This document shows positions 1-7,516 of a DNA stretch of 21,597 nucleotides, piece after piece (position 1 is the first letter of the stretch; the number at the start of each line of letters is the position of its first letter). The stretch is from an uncultured Clostridia bacterium (GTDB lineage: Bacteria > Bacillota > Clostridia > Christensenellales > Aristaeellaceae), in the NCBI GenBank assembly GCA_934647165.1, contig CAKUFA010000040.1, forward strand, positions 1-21,597. The letters are read 5' to 3'. Made by a program: the position numbers and the translations under genes. The notes beneath the pieces are model-generated. The model ran no database searches and was not told the origin of the DNA. It was given only the letters and a program-made list of their open reading frames with translations.

Positions 1-2
1 CC

Positions 3-209
3 CTGCACCCCGACAACATGGCCGCCGGCCCCGCCAGCTATGGCATGACCGACACCATGGGTCGTATGCACTCTGATGCTCAGTTCGCCGGTTCTTCTTC
101 CGTGCCCGCGCACGTGGAGATGATGGGTCTGATCGGCATGGGCAACAACCCCATGGTTGGTGCAACGGTGGCTGTGGCCGTGGCTGTGGAAGAAGCACAG
201 AAAGGCTGA
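3..209 (+). CDS. 3' end of a GGGtGRT-family-like protein (partial)
   Basis: The reading frame is open from the first bases of the window and stops with TGA at 207-209, so this is the C-terminal ~68 residues of a longer gene that begins outside. The tail is rich in Gly, Met and Ala, with segments such as MGRMHSDAQFAGSSSVPAHV and MGMGNNPMVG-like glycine runs, and ends in an alanine/valine helix (VAVAVAVEEAQKG). From memory this resembles the C-terminus of the GGGtGRT protein family, a protein of unknown function common in anaerobic Clostridia; I could not check this. There is no signal peptide or membrane segment in the visible part. A strong terminator follows 28 bases downstream, so it is the last gene of its transcript. 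The coding call is firm, the family name tentative. Confidence 0.6.
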   Translation: MHPDNMAAGPASYGMTDTMGRMHSDAQFAGSSSVPAHVEMMGLIGMGNNPMVGATVAVAVAVEEAQKG

Positions 210-237
210 TTTGTAGGTCTATCCTCTACAAGCATAA

Positions 238-271
238 GAGGCTTCCTGATTCGTCAGGAAGCCTCTCTTTT
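238..271 (+). terminator. Rho-independent terminator after the first gene
   Basis: A perfect 12-bp stem (238-249 pairs with 254-265) with a TTCG loop is followed by TCTTTTA. It ends the plus-strand gene that stops at 209. The far arm also contains the TGA stop of the minus-strand reading frame coming the other way, so the hairpin sits at a convergent boundary; its minus-strand T tail (CTCTTATG) is weak. Confidence 0.9.
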
Positions 272-538
272 ATTCATTGGTGCATAAAACGTCCGTTGTC
301 GCTTTGCCATCGTCTTTGACCAGTAATATTCGCCCCACCCGGTAATCTCCAGCTTGTACAGTACCCCATCGCCATTCAGGCGTATATAAGCCACGTTATC
401 CATAGGGATATCTCCTTGCCAGTGAATAGTTGCAAGCACATTTCCCTCTACGTCAAACACATCAGCTGTGGTGGTGCATTCCACGTGCAGTTGTGCAGCG
501 GATACATCCTTCCCCTTGTAATCACGCAGATTCATCAT
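254..538 (-). CDS. C-terminal-like beta-rich fragment downstream of a metallopeptidase
   Basis: A 94-residue reading frame starting ATG ATG at 538. It overlaps the end of the metallopeptidase gene by 17 bases in another frame. It is not recognised as a family. It has no signal peptide and no convincing ribosome binding site (the bases before the ATG are CCTAAATACAATGCTGA). Its composition (many beta-type residues, Trp/Tyr-rich GWGEYYWSK) suits an extracellular accessory domain rather than a cytosolic protein. The likeliest reading is that it is the C-terminal part of the same secreted protein, separated by a frameshift with or without an internal deletion. An independent, translationally coupled small gene is the alternative. 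A TGA directly precedes the ATG in this frame. Confidence 0.5.
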   Translation of the reverse strand: MMNLRDYKGKDVSAAQLHVECTTTADVFDVEGNVLATIHWQGDIPMDNVAYIRLNGDGVLYKLEITGWGEYYWSKTMAKRQRTFYAPMNKREAS

Positions 539-1112
539 TCAGCATTGTATTTAGGAGCACTTGGTTGGAGGTGCCGACAGCATATGCCAGCGCCAAGTCG
601 TTTTTTTCTATCCATTGTATGGTCTTGTATGTGTTATATTCTGCAAATCCTTCTGCAATGAGCGTGCTTTCCCAAGGCTGTGAAGCTTTATGATAAAAGT
701 AGTTCAGCACGTGACTTAACTCATGGATGATCGCATAGTTTCCATTTTCAAGAATATCCGGCGGATACAAGATAACTCTGTTCTGGTATGCACTCGGAAC
801 ATATCCTTCACCTTCTTCGGATACTGCTTTTGCATGACATACCACGCTGATCGTCCGATAATACGGCCCATCCTCAAATCGAATACCGCTGGCTGTCTCA
901 ATGGCATTGTAGATTTTCTCCAGGTATTCTGTCAGATTCCCCGGCACATACACCCCCGGTTCAATCGATACACGAAAGTGTTCGCTGACCAGCTCTGTCT
1001 GCTCCCCGGTGATGTATCCCGCCGGAAATTCGACGGGCTGTTCCGCCAATACCGCCACGGTTGCACACAACGACACTGCCAATAGCAGAAAGAATGCATT
1101 CCATTTTTTCAT
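522..1112 (-). CDS. Secreted HEXXH zinc metallopeptidase (possibly truncated)
   Basis: A 196-residue protein. Residues 1-23 form a signal peptide (MKKW, then a hydrophobic stretch, ending VLAEQ), so it is probably exported. HELSH at 130-134 is a zinc-binding HEXXH motif. E154 and E158 in EGFAEY follow about 20 residues later, the spacing expected of the third zinc ligand in gluzincin-type peptidases. The catalytic core therefore looks intact, but the protein stops soon afterwards at LNDESA, whereas enzymes of this type usually have a further helical or accessory region. The overlapping frame at 254-538 may be the lost C-terminus. It has its own promoter at 1172-1200, and the start is preceded by a loose GGAACGGAAAGAAG purine stretch. 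The substrate is unknown. Confidence 0.75.
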   Translation of the reverse strand: MKKWNAFFLLLAVSLCATVAVLAEQPVEFPAGYITGEQTELVSEHFRVSIEPGVYVPGNLTEYLEKIYNAIETASGIRFEDGPYYRTISVVCHAKAVSEEGEGYVPSAYQNRVILYPPDILENGNYAIIHELSHVLNYFYHKASQPWESTLIAEGFAEYNTYKTIQWIEKNDLALAYAVGTSNQVLLNTMLNDESA

Positions 1113-1171
1113 TTGCTTGCTTCTTTCCGTTCCTTTTTTACAAAATGTTGTTTCAGGCTCTTTCTATGCCA

Positions 1172-1200
1172 ATTGTACCATTCTCTTCCCTGCTGTGCAA
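1172..1200 (-). promoter_or_regulatory. Promoter of the metallopeptidase gene
   Basis: On the minus strand, -35 TTGCAC (1195-1200) and -10 TACAAT (1172-1177) are separated by exactly 17 bases. Transcription should start near 1165, about 50 bases before the ATG at 1112. It lies immediately after the terminator of the GH31 gene, so the peptidase is a separate transcription unit. Confidence 0.6.
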
Positions 1201-1207
1201 GCAATTT

Positions 1208-1254
1208 TCAAACTAAAAGCTGCCCACCATGGAGTCTTCCATCGTGGACAGCTT
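1208..1254 (-). terminator. Terminator of the GH31 gene
   Basis: On the minus strand, a 17-base arm (1238-1254) pairs with 1217-1233 with one G.U pair and one mismatch, around a four-base loop. A T-rich tail TTTTAGTTT follows. It begins 10 bases after the GH31 stop codon. Confidence 0.75.
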
Positions 1255-1263
1255 CATCTATCT

Positions 1264-3618
1264 TCAATAGGCCGTTACTATTTCCGTTATCGCTCCCAGC
1301 AGCTCCGCATCCAGTTTCATGGCTTGGAGCTCGCTTAGCAGCAACGTGGGCGAATTGCATGCCTGCACTGCTGCAAATACCCTGTCCTTGACGACGAATG
1401 CAATCTCCGCCTGGTCAAGCAATGCAAACACTTCCTCCTGCACAGGGTTCTGCGGGCGGCATGCACCATCGCCAAAGCAAATGGTCAATGCTGTATTCAC
1501 CGGTACATTCTTCACTTCCACACGCAGAGCCGGCGCACCGGATAACTGCATAACATTTGCTGCTTTACCAGCGGATACCGTCACATGCTCCACTGCACAG
1601 CCTACCAGATCAATCACATAATCGCGTTTTTCAGGGATCAGCTCGCACGCTCCCTCCACCGGCTCAATCGTCAACGCATCGCTGCCCAAGATGATCCGCG
1701 TCGCCGCGTAGTGGCCGTCCGCGTATGCCATGGTTTCCCCATCATCTTCATACAGGGTGAACGTTCCGCAATCCCCCAGGTATGCACAAATGTGCAGCTG
1801 TGCCGGATTTTTCGTGCAATCCATCTCATCTGTCAGCGGCACAATTGCGCCCGCCTTAGCGAATACAGGGATTTCGTCCAGCCCGCGATACACTGCAATC
1901 TCCCGGCCACCGAGGTAGCAGCGATGGCTGAATACATCATACCACATGCCGGCAGGCAAGTGCAGATTCTCCCGTGCCAGATTCAGTCCCGGCAGGCGTG
2001 GTGACGTTACTGGCAGCACCAGCAACTCCGTGCCGAAATAATACTCGTTTGGGTGGTTATACGCCCAGTCTTCCTCGCTATGGCAGTAATAGAGCGGCAG
2101 TACCAATGGCATATCTTGCTCAAAGCAGCGGCGATTCATTGTATACAGATAAGGTATCAACCGGTGGCGCAGCATGAGCGCCTTCTTCATTGCCTGAGCT
2201 GCTTCCGGTTTGTAACGCCATGGTTCCTTTCCATTGAATTCACTGCACGTGCTGTGCAGGCGCAAAATGGGAGAAAACACACCATATTGCGTCCAACGCG
2301 CCATCAATTCGTCATTTTTGTAGCCGTTTGTGTGTCCGCCAATATCATGGCTCCACCAGCCGTAGCCCACATTGCTTGCCGTTGCCGTAAAATAAGGCTG
2401 AAATTGCAGTGATTCCCAGGTAACAATCGTGTCCCCGGAAAACCCGATGGGATAGCGATGGCTGCCTGGCCCTGCATAGCGCGAAAAGGTTATCCCACGC
2501 TTTTTCTTCCGCTGGCTGTCCAAAAAGTCAAAATGATTCAGCACCCACAAAGGGTCAAGCCCGGGGATTTTCGTGTGCGTGCCCTGCTGCCAGTCCACCC
2601 ACCAGAAGTCCACTCCCTCCTCCTCCATAGGGTGCAGCACGTCCTCATAATAGTGCTGGAGGAACTCCGGGTTTGTCGGCTCAAATCGCACAGGTTCTTC
2701 TTTTGCTGCATCCACGCCCATGCACCTCGCCATGCGCGGATACGCCTCCTCATAGGCGCGGATGCCGTCTGCTGGGTGCAGGTTCAGCGTCGTGCGCATA
2801 CCGCGGTTGTGCAGCTCCTGCAAAAATGCCCGATGATCCGGAAAAAGCGCTCGGCTCCACGTGAAGCCTGTCCAGCCATTGCCATACTTGGGGTCAATAT
2901 CCACCAGGTGCCAGTCCATGTCGATCACCGCTACAGACAGCGGGATGCCCTCTTGCGCAAACCTGTCCATCAGCGCAAGGTAACTTTGCTGCGTATACTT
3001 ATAATAGCGGCTCCACCAGTTTCCCAGCGCAAAGCGCGGCAGCATGGGCGTATGCCCGCATAGGTGATAAAAATCACGCAGCGCATCCCGATAATCATGC
3101 CCATAGCCAAAAAAGTACAGATCCTGCTTTCCGGCAGTTCTCGGTTCAATCCAGCCATCCGAGCGCAGCAGAAGGCTTGCACTGTCATCCATCACGGAGA
3201 AGCCCTGCCGGGAAACAATCCCGTGATCCAGCTCCACCTGGTCGCCATTCACATTGTCAAGTGTGCGTGCCGTTCCGTGCAAATCGTGCAGCGCATCGCC
3301 ATAGTACCATTTGCCTGCTTTTCCGCCGTACAATGTGATGCATAGCCCTTCCGGTGAAAAGGGCTTCTCGTCGTATTGAATTTCCATGCGCGCCGTTCGA
3401 ATAAACACTTCATCCGCTTTACGCGTCATCGTGTATGCTACATTTGGAAAGTCCCGGTTCCATACCCTCTGGGTAGCTTCGTCCACAAAACGGTTATCCG
3501 GTGCATATTCCAGCCGCACAAGACGATCTGTCAGCAGGGTGATGCGGTAATGTTCCCCACAAACCATGTTTTCCATCAGCGCCTGTGGGTTCGTCTGCAC
3601 CTGATAGCACTCCTTCAT
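1264..3618 (-). CDS. Glycoside hydrolase family 31 (alpha-glucosidase/alpha-xylosidase-like)
   Basis: A 784-residue enzyme that should release alpha-linked glucose or xylose from oligosaccharides by a retaining mechanism. An N-terminal beta-sandwich (about 1-190) precedes the barrel, which starts at LGNWWSRY (198-205). IDMDWH (232-237) and FWWVDWQQG (338-346) carry the GH31 signature, with D342 as probable nucleophile. GFSGDT (392-397) supplies the probable acid/base D396, and WWSHDIGGH (421-429) follows. The DWQQG form differs from the common DMNE form and marks a GH31 subgroup. There is no signal peptide from the chosen start, so it is probably intracellular. I chose ATG 3618 because AGGAGG lies 10 bases upstream; the frame runs 41 codons further upstream without a better site. 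A weak promoter (TTGCAG, 18 bases, TATTGA at 3641-3670) is possible. Exact substrate unknown. Confidence 0.92.
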   Translation of the reverse strand: MKECYQVQTNPQALMENMVCGEHYRITLLTDRLVRLEYAPDNRFVDEATQRVWNRDFPNVAYTMTRKADEVFIRTARMEIQYDEKPFSPEGLCITLYGGKAGKWYYGDALHDLHGTARTLDNVNGDQVELDHGIVSRQGFSVMDDSASLLLRSDGWIEPRTAGKQDLYFFGYGHDYRDALRDFYHLCGHTPMLPRFALGNWWSRYYKYTQQSYLALMDRFAQEGIPLSVAVIDMDWHLVDIDPKYGNGWTGFTWSRALFPDHRAFLQELHNRGMRTTLNLHPADGIRAYEEAYPRMARCMGVDAAKEEPVRFEPTNPEFLQHYYEDVLHPMEEEGVDFWWVDWQQGTHTKIPGLDPLWVLNHFDFLDSQRKKKRGITFSRYAGPGSHRYPIGFSGDTIVTWESLQFQPYFTATASNVGYGWWSHDIGGHTNGYKNDELMARWTQYGVFSPILRLHSTCSEFNGKEPWRYKPEAAQAMKKALMLRHRLIPYLYTMNRRCFEQDMPLVLPLYYCHSEEDWAYNHPNEYYFGTELLVLPVTSPRLPGLNLARENLHLPAGMWYDVFSHRCYLGGREIAVYRGLDEIPVFAKAGAIVPLTDEMDCTKNPAQLHICAYLGDCGTFTLYEDDGETMAYADGHYAATRIILGSDALTIEPVEGACELIPEKRDYVIDLVGCAVEHVTVSAGKAANVMQLSGAPALRVEVKNVPVNTALTICFGDGACRPQNPVQEEVFALLDQAEIAFVVKDRVFAAVQACNSPTLLLSELQAMKLDAELLGAITEIVTAY

Positions 3619-3735
3619 TTGCGTTTTTCCTCCTCTTTTCTCAATAGGCCAAGCCCGAAAAATGCTGCAATACACTTCGCTGCTGCAAAGGAAAACTCCT
3701 CTTGCCGCTCCATGCAAAAATCTAATCATCCGGGC

Positions 3736-3764
3736 TTGCAATTCCTGCTTTCCCGGAGTATAAT
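3736..3764 (+). promoter_or_regulatory. trpS promoter
   Basis: -35 TTGCAA (3736-3741), a 17-base spacer and a consensus -10 TATAAT (3759-3764). Predicted start of transcription is near 3771, at the base of the T-box Stem I. It lies divergent to the GH31 gene. Confidence 0.85.
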
Positions 3765-3767
3765 GAA

Positions 3768-4007
3768 CGAAACCGATGAGAAGCAGGGCGGCGCGTAGGG
3801 TTGCCGAAAGCGAGCCGGGGCTGGTGGAAGCCTGGCGGCGGATGGCGCGTCCATGGAGCTTTGAGGGTTCGGGGGAAGGCGGTGTATGTCCGCTGCGTAT
3901 CTCGAAACGGCTATCCCACGTGAAAGGGACACGAGAGGGGTGTTATGCGCCCAATCGGGGTGGCACCGCAGGCAGACTGTCCCCAAGATGGGACGGGCTG
4001 TTTTTTA
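3768..4007 (+). promoter_or_regulatory. Trp-specific T-box riboswitch leader of trpS
   Basis: A complete T-box: an RNA that binds uncharged tRNA-Trp and then permits read-through into trpS. Stem I is closed by ACC/GGGT-type pairing (about 3768-3774 with 3867-3873). It carries the GA (kink-turn) motif GATGAG at 3775-3780 with TTGAG opposite, an AAGC/GCTT helix, and a specifier loop in which TGG (3854-3856, followed by the usual A) is the Trp codon. The apical part AGCGAGCCGGGGCTGGTGG (from about 3808) has the AG bulge and GGTG loop that contact the tRNA elbow. The T-box proper, GGGGTGGCACCGCAGG (3957-3972), has TGGC, complementary to a GCCA acceptor end. Specifier and downstream gene agree. 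Confidence 0.95.
3973..4006 (+). terminator. T-box regulated terminator
   Basis: The 11-base arm CAGACTGTCCC (3973-3983) pairs with 3990-4000 (one mismatch, one wobble) and is followed by TTTTTT. It overlaps the region after the T-box sequence, so it is the alternative to the antiterminator, formed when tRNA-Trp is charged. Confidence 0.9.
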
Positions 4008-4032
4008 TTGCATTAAAGGAGGATGATTTCTC

Positions 4033-5043
4033 ATGGAACAGCAGCAAGAAAAAAAGCAGATCATTTTCTCGGGTATTCAGCCTTCCGGCACGCTCACACT
4101 GGGCAACTATATTGGCGCGCTGCGCAATTTCTCCAAATTGCAGAATGATTACGACTGTATTTACTGTGTGGTGGACGAACACGCCATCACCGTTCGGCAG
4201 AACCCCGCCGACCTGCGCCGCCGCTGCCTTGAGTTGGCCGCCATTTACATTGCCAGCGGCATTGACCCGGAAAAGAGCCTCCTGTATTGCCAGAGCCATG
4301 TGAGCGCACATGCAGAGCTAAGCTGGATTCTCAGCTGCTTCACCTATATGGGCGAGCTCAGCCGCATGACCCAGTATAAGGACAAGTGCGCCAAACATGC
4401 TGACAACATTAATGCCGGCCTGTTCACTTATCCCGTGCTGATGGCCGCGGACATTCTGCTGTATCAGACCAACCTGGTGCCTGTGGGTGTTGACCAAAAG
4501 CAGCACCTGGAGCTCTGCCGTGACATTGCTCAGCGCTTTAACGGCGTATACGGCGATGTGTTCACCATTCCCGAAGGGTACATCCCCAAGGTTGGCGCGA
4601 AGATTATGAGCCTTCAGGATCCAACACGCAAAATGAGCAAATCTGACCCAGAAGAAACCTTCGTTTCCCTGCTGGATGATCCGGATACAATCCGCCGCAA
4701 AATCAAGCGCGCCGTGACGGACTCCGATGGTGAAATTCGCTTTGATCCGGAGAACAAACCCGGCGTGAGTAATCTGCTGAGCATCATGAGCGCGTTGGGT
4801 GCGGGTTCAATCGATTCCCTTGTAACCGAGCTGGATGGCCAAGGCTATGGCACGCTGAAAACCCGCGTTGCAGATTGCATCATTGAAGCTCTTTCGCCCC
4901 TGCAAAACGAATATAAGCGCCTGATTGCCGATAAGACGTATCTTCAGTCCATCCTGGATGAAAACGCCAAGAAGGCTTCCTACCTTGCCAACAAAACCCT
5001 GCGCAAGGTGCAGAAAAAGATCGGTTTTGCCCCTCGCGGATAA
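4033..5043 (+). CDS. trpS: Tryptophanyl-tRNA synthetase
   Basis: A 336-residue class I aminoacyl-tRNA synthetase that charges tRNA-Trp with tryptophan in the cytoplasm. The HIGH-equivalent region is PSGTLTLGNYIG (17-28) and the KMSKS loop is exact at 200-204 (RKMSKSDP). DQKQHLE (154-160), involved in the active site, is present. Length is normal for bacterial TrpRS. The start ATG at 4033 has AAAGGAGG 10 bases upstream (4015-4022). It is monocistronic, controlled by the T-box directly upstream and closed by a strong terminator 13 bases after the stop. Regulation: made when uncharged tRNA-Trp accumulates. Confidence 0.98.
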   Translation: MEQQQEKKQIIFSGIQPSGTLTLGNYIGALRNFSKLQNDYDCIYCVVDEHAITVRQNPADLRRRCLELAAIYIASGIDPEKSLLYCQSHVSAHAELSWILSCFTYMGELSRMTQYKDKCAKHADNINAGLFTYPVLMAADILLYQTNLVPVGVDQKQHLELCRDIAQRFNGVYGDVFTIPEGYIPKVGAKIMSLQDPTRKMSKSDPEETFVSLLDDPDTIRRKIKRAVTDSDGEIRFDPENKPGVSNLLSIMSALGAGSIDSLVTELDGQGYGTLKTRVADCIIEALSPLQNEYKRLIADKTYLQSILDENAKKASYLANKTLRKVQKKIGFAPRG

Positions 5044-5055
5044 CAGATACTCGGT

Positions 5056-5097
5056 GGCTGCCTGCGGAACAAACGTGTTCTGCAGGCAGCTGTTTTT
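5056..5097 (+). terminator. trpS terminator
   Basis: A 16-base arm starting GGCTGCCTGCGG (5056-5071) pairs with 5076-5091 around AACG, with few wobbles, and TTTTT follows at 5093-5097. Confidence 0.92.
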
Positions 5098-5126
5098 CCC
5101 TCTTTTCCGCAAACTTTCATGCGGCC

Positions 5127-5191
5127 TAAAAAGCGGACAAGCAGCCGGTCGAGCTTTCCAACGCTCGTTCCCGCCGTTTGTCCGCTTTTTT
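5127..5191 (-). terminator. Terminator of the frr-ispG operon, possibly bidirectional
   Basis: AAAAAGCGGACAA (5128-5140) pairs with TTGTCCGCTTTTT (5178-5190), and the intervening bases hold an inner GAGC/GCTC hairpin. The arms end in A and T runs, so a T tail follows the stem on both strands. It lies between convergent trpS and ispG and begins 38 bases past the ispG stop. Confidence 0.75.
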
Positions 5192-5228
5192 CAACATTTT
5201 CCGCCTATTCTCATGTTGAGCGTTTACA

Positions 5229-6299
5229 TCACGCCTTCAGTTCTTTCTCCTTTGCCGCGGCAATTTCACGCGCCGCCTTAATGAGAATGGCCGCAAGATC
5301 GCCTTCCACGCGCTTGGCAGGCTGTCCTTTGATGAACAGCGCACCGCCATTTCTGCCGCCGGCGATGCCCACGTCGGCCTCCCGTGCCTCGCCCGGGCCA
5401 TTGACCACGCAGCCCATCACAGCAACCTTCAGGGGCACCTTGACATCCGCCAGCTCCTTCTCCACCTGGGCGGCAATGCCTGCCACATTGATGCACGTGC
5501 GCCCGCAAGTGGGGCAGGAAATCAGCTGCACGCCATGGGTACGCATGTCCAGCGCACGCAGGATGTCCCACGCTGCCTTCGCTTCCGGCACAGGATCGCC
5601 CGTCAGGCTCACGCGGATGGTGTCGCCGATCCCCTGTGCCAGCAGCGCGCCAATGCCGATGGCGCTCTTAATGGTTCCCTGTCCTGGCAGTCCGGCCTCC
5701 GTCACGCCCACATGCAGGGGATAATCACACCTTTTTGCCGCCAGCTCATAGGTGTCAATGGTCAGCCGCACGCTGGATGCCTTCATGGACAGCACAATGT
5801 CCTCAAAACCCACCTTTTCCAGCATTCGCGCATGCCGCAGCGCACTTTCCACCATGCCTTCTGCCGTCGGTTCGCCATATTGGGCCAGAATATCCTTCTC
5901 AATGGAACCGCTGTTCACACCAATGCGGATCGGAATATGGTGCATTTTCGCACAGGCCGCCAGCAGCCGCACATGTTCCTCGCCACCAATATTGCCGGGA
6001 TTGATGCGCAGCTTTGCAATGCCGTTTTCCGCCGCCATGATGGCCAAATGGTGATCAAAGTGAATATCCGCCACCAATGGCACGGGCGATGCATCCACCA
6101 AATCGCGCACCGCGCGGGCACATGCCTCGTCATAGACGCTCACGCGCACAATGTCGCATCCGGCGTTTGCCAGCGCACGAATCTGCGCCAGGGTCGCCTG
6201 AACGTCCCGCGTATCCGTGTTCGTCATAGATTGAACCCATACAGGATTGTGTCCACCCATGGTCAGCCTGCCGACGGAAACCTGCTTCAAAGAGCTCAT
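5229..6299 (-). CDS. ispG: 4-hydroxy-3-methylbut-2-en-1-yl diphosphate synthase
   Basis: A 356-residue iron-sulfur enzyme of the MEP pathway. It converts methylerythritol cyclodiphosphate to HMBPP. The three cluster ligands are visible: C262 and C265 in SCPTCGRTC, and C297 in MGCVVNGPGEA, with E304 as the fourth ligand of the family. An N-terminal barrel includes GGHNPVWVQSMTNTDTRD and the conserved GVTEAGLPGQGTIKSAIG segment. I chose ATG 6299, which has AAGGAG 8 bases upstream; an in-frame TTG at 6305 is only 2 bases from it. It is the last gene of the frr operon, 140 bases after rseP, and is followed by a terminator. Dxr of the same pathway is two genes upstream. Confidence 0.97.
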   Translation of the reverse strand: MSSLKQVSVGRLTMGGHNPVWVQSMTNTDTRDVQATLAQIRALANAGCDIVRVSVYDEACARAVRDLVDASPVPLVADIHFDHHLAIMAAENGIAKLRINPGNIGGEEHVRLLAACAKMHHIPIRIGVNSGSIEKDILAQYGEPTAEGMVESALRHARMLEKVGFEDIVLSMKASSVRLTIDTYELAAKRCDYPLHVGVTEAGLPGQGTIKSAIGIGALLAQGIGDTIRVSLTGDPVPEAKAAWDILRALDMRTHGVQLISCPTCGRTCINVAGIAAQVEKELADVKVPLKVAVMGCVVNGPGEAREADVGIAGGRNGGALFIKGQPAKRVEGDLAAILIKAAREIAAAKEKELKA

Positions 6300-6439
6300 T
6301 TGCAACTCTCCTTCTCACTGCTGTAGGGATTCGCCGCACATACGCATCCAGCGGCGAAAGCGCTTCTGCCGCACCTAAAATCACAACCTCCGAAAGACGA
6401 TTTGAAAAGCGGTCGCCTAGTACGCGATACATCGCACCT

Positions 6440-7516
6440 TTAGCCAAACAGCTGCAGCACATCCTTGAAGGTAAAGAAAATCATGAGTCCAAAAAGCAGC
6501 ACATAGCCGCACAGATGCACCATTGCTTCTTTTTGCGGCGGAATGGGCTTGCGCCGGATTGCTTCCAGCACCATAAACAGGAAGCGTGATCCATCCAACC
6601 CCGGAATGGGCAACAGATTCATAATACCCAGGTTGATGGAAATGACCATCAGCAGATTGATGAACGCTTCAAATCCGCCCGTTCGCACCTCCTGCGATAC
6701 CATGGTCACCACGCCCACCGGTCCCGATGTCTGATCCAGTCCTTCACCGGTTGTCACCAGGTTTTTCAGCGCATTCAAAATCACACCGCCCGCATAAGTA
6801 CACCAGCTCCACCCTGCCTGCACGGCCTGCTCCAGCGTTGCCGGCGCCGATGCGGTCAACACATGGGCGGAGATGGTCACCCCGATGCGATACTTTTGCA
6901 CTTCCGTATCATAAAAGGGCGTCAGGGTTGTTTCCACTTCTTCCGTCCCGCGCCGGATCGTCAGCTGCATGGGCAGATCGCCTGCCTTATACCCCGCAAT
7001 GGTGTTCAGCAGCGTCTCCTGCGTGCCGTCGAGCATGTTTACGCCATTGATCTGCTCAATCACATCCCCATCCTTTAGCCCTGCCGTATAAGCAGGCCCT
7101 GCTGCCGCCACCTCTGCAATGTAAGGCTCATAGCCCGTCACTTCCGGGATACCGCCAATCCAATAATACCCCACGGCTACTACAAAGGCCAGAATGAAGT
7201 TCATTCCAGGCCCCATCAACACGGAGAACATCCGCTTCCACACGCTCTGCCTGTTATAGGCGCGGGGATCATCCACATGCTGCCCATTCACATCATCTTC
7301 GCCGTAGAAGGCGCAGTATCCCCCCAGCGGAATGGCGCGCAAGGAAAACTTCGTTCCCTTTTTTCCTTCGCGCCCCCACAGCTTCGGGCCAAAGCCCACG
7401 GAGAATTCCATCACCTCAATGCCAGTGATTCTCGCGGCCATAAAGTGTCCAAATTCGTGCACAACCACCAGAATCCCCAGCAGAAGAATGGCAACCAGCA
7501 CATACAGGATGGTCAT
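6440..7516 (-). CDS. rseP: RIP site-2 zinc metalloprotease (RseP/RasP type)
   Basis: A 358-residue membrane protease that cuts transmembrane segments of anti-sigma factors or signal-peptide remnants. HEFGH at 20-24 within the first membrane helix is the zinc site, and NLLPIPGLDG at 300-309 carries the third ligand (LDG). A central PDZ domain lies at about 120-200 (AGLKDGDVIEQINGV). Four membrane helices are evident: near 3-22, 105-120, about 285-305 and 335-352. ATG 7516 overlaps the dxr stop by four bases (ATGA), with AAAGGAG inside dxr, so translation is coupled. The position after cdsA-dxr is the usual Bacillota arrangement. It differs from SpoIVFB in having the PDZ domain. Confidence 0.95.
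   Translation of the reverse strand: MTILYVLVAILLLGILVVVHEFGHFMAARITGIEVMEFSVGFGPKLWGREGKKGTKFSLRAIPLGGYCAFYGEDDVNGQHVDDPRAYNRQSVWKRMFSVLMGPGMNFILAFVVAVGYYWIGGIPEVTGYEPYIAEVAAAGPAYTAGLKDGDVIEQINGVNMLDGTQETLLNTIAGYKAGDLPMQLTIRRGTEEVETTLTPFYDTEVQKYRIGVTISAHVLTASAPATLEQAVQAGWSWCTYAGGVILNALKNLVTTGEGLDQTSGPVGVVTMVSQEVRTGGFEAFINLLMVISINLGIMNLLPIPGLDGSRFLFMVLEAIRRKPIPPQKEAMVHLCGYVLLFGLMIFFTFKDVLQLFG

Noticed and set aside
3619..3741. N-terminal extension of the GH31 protein
   Set aside because: The strong AGGAGG site serves ATG 3618; the upstream codons include the leader region and have no good site.
3776..4303. Plus-strand frame of 175 codons covering the T-box and trpS start
   Set aside because: It is in a different frame from trpS and lies over the structured T-box leader.
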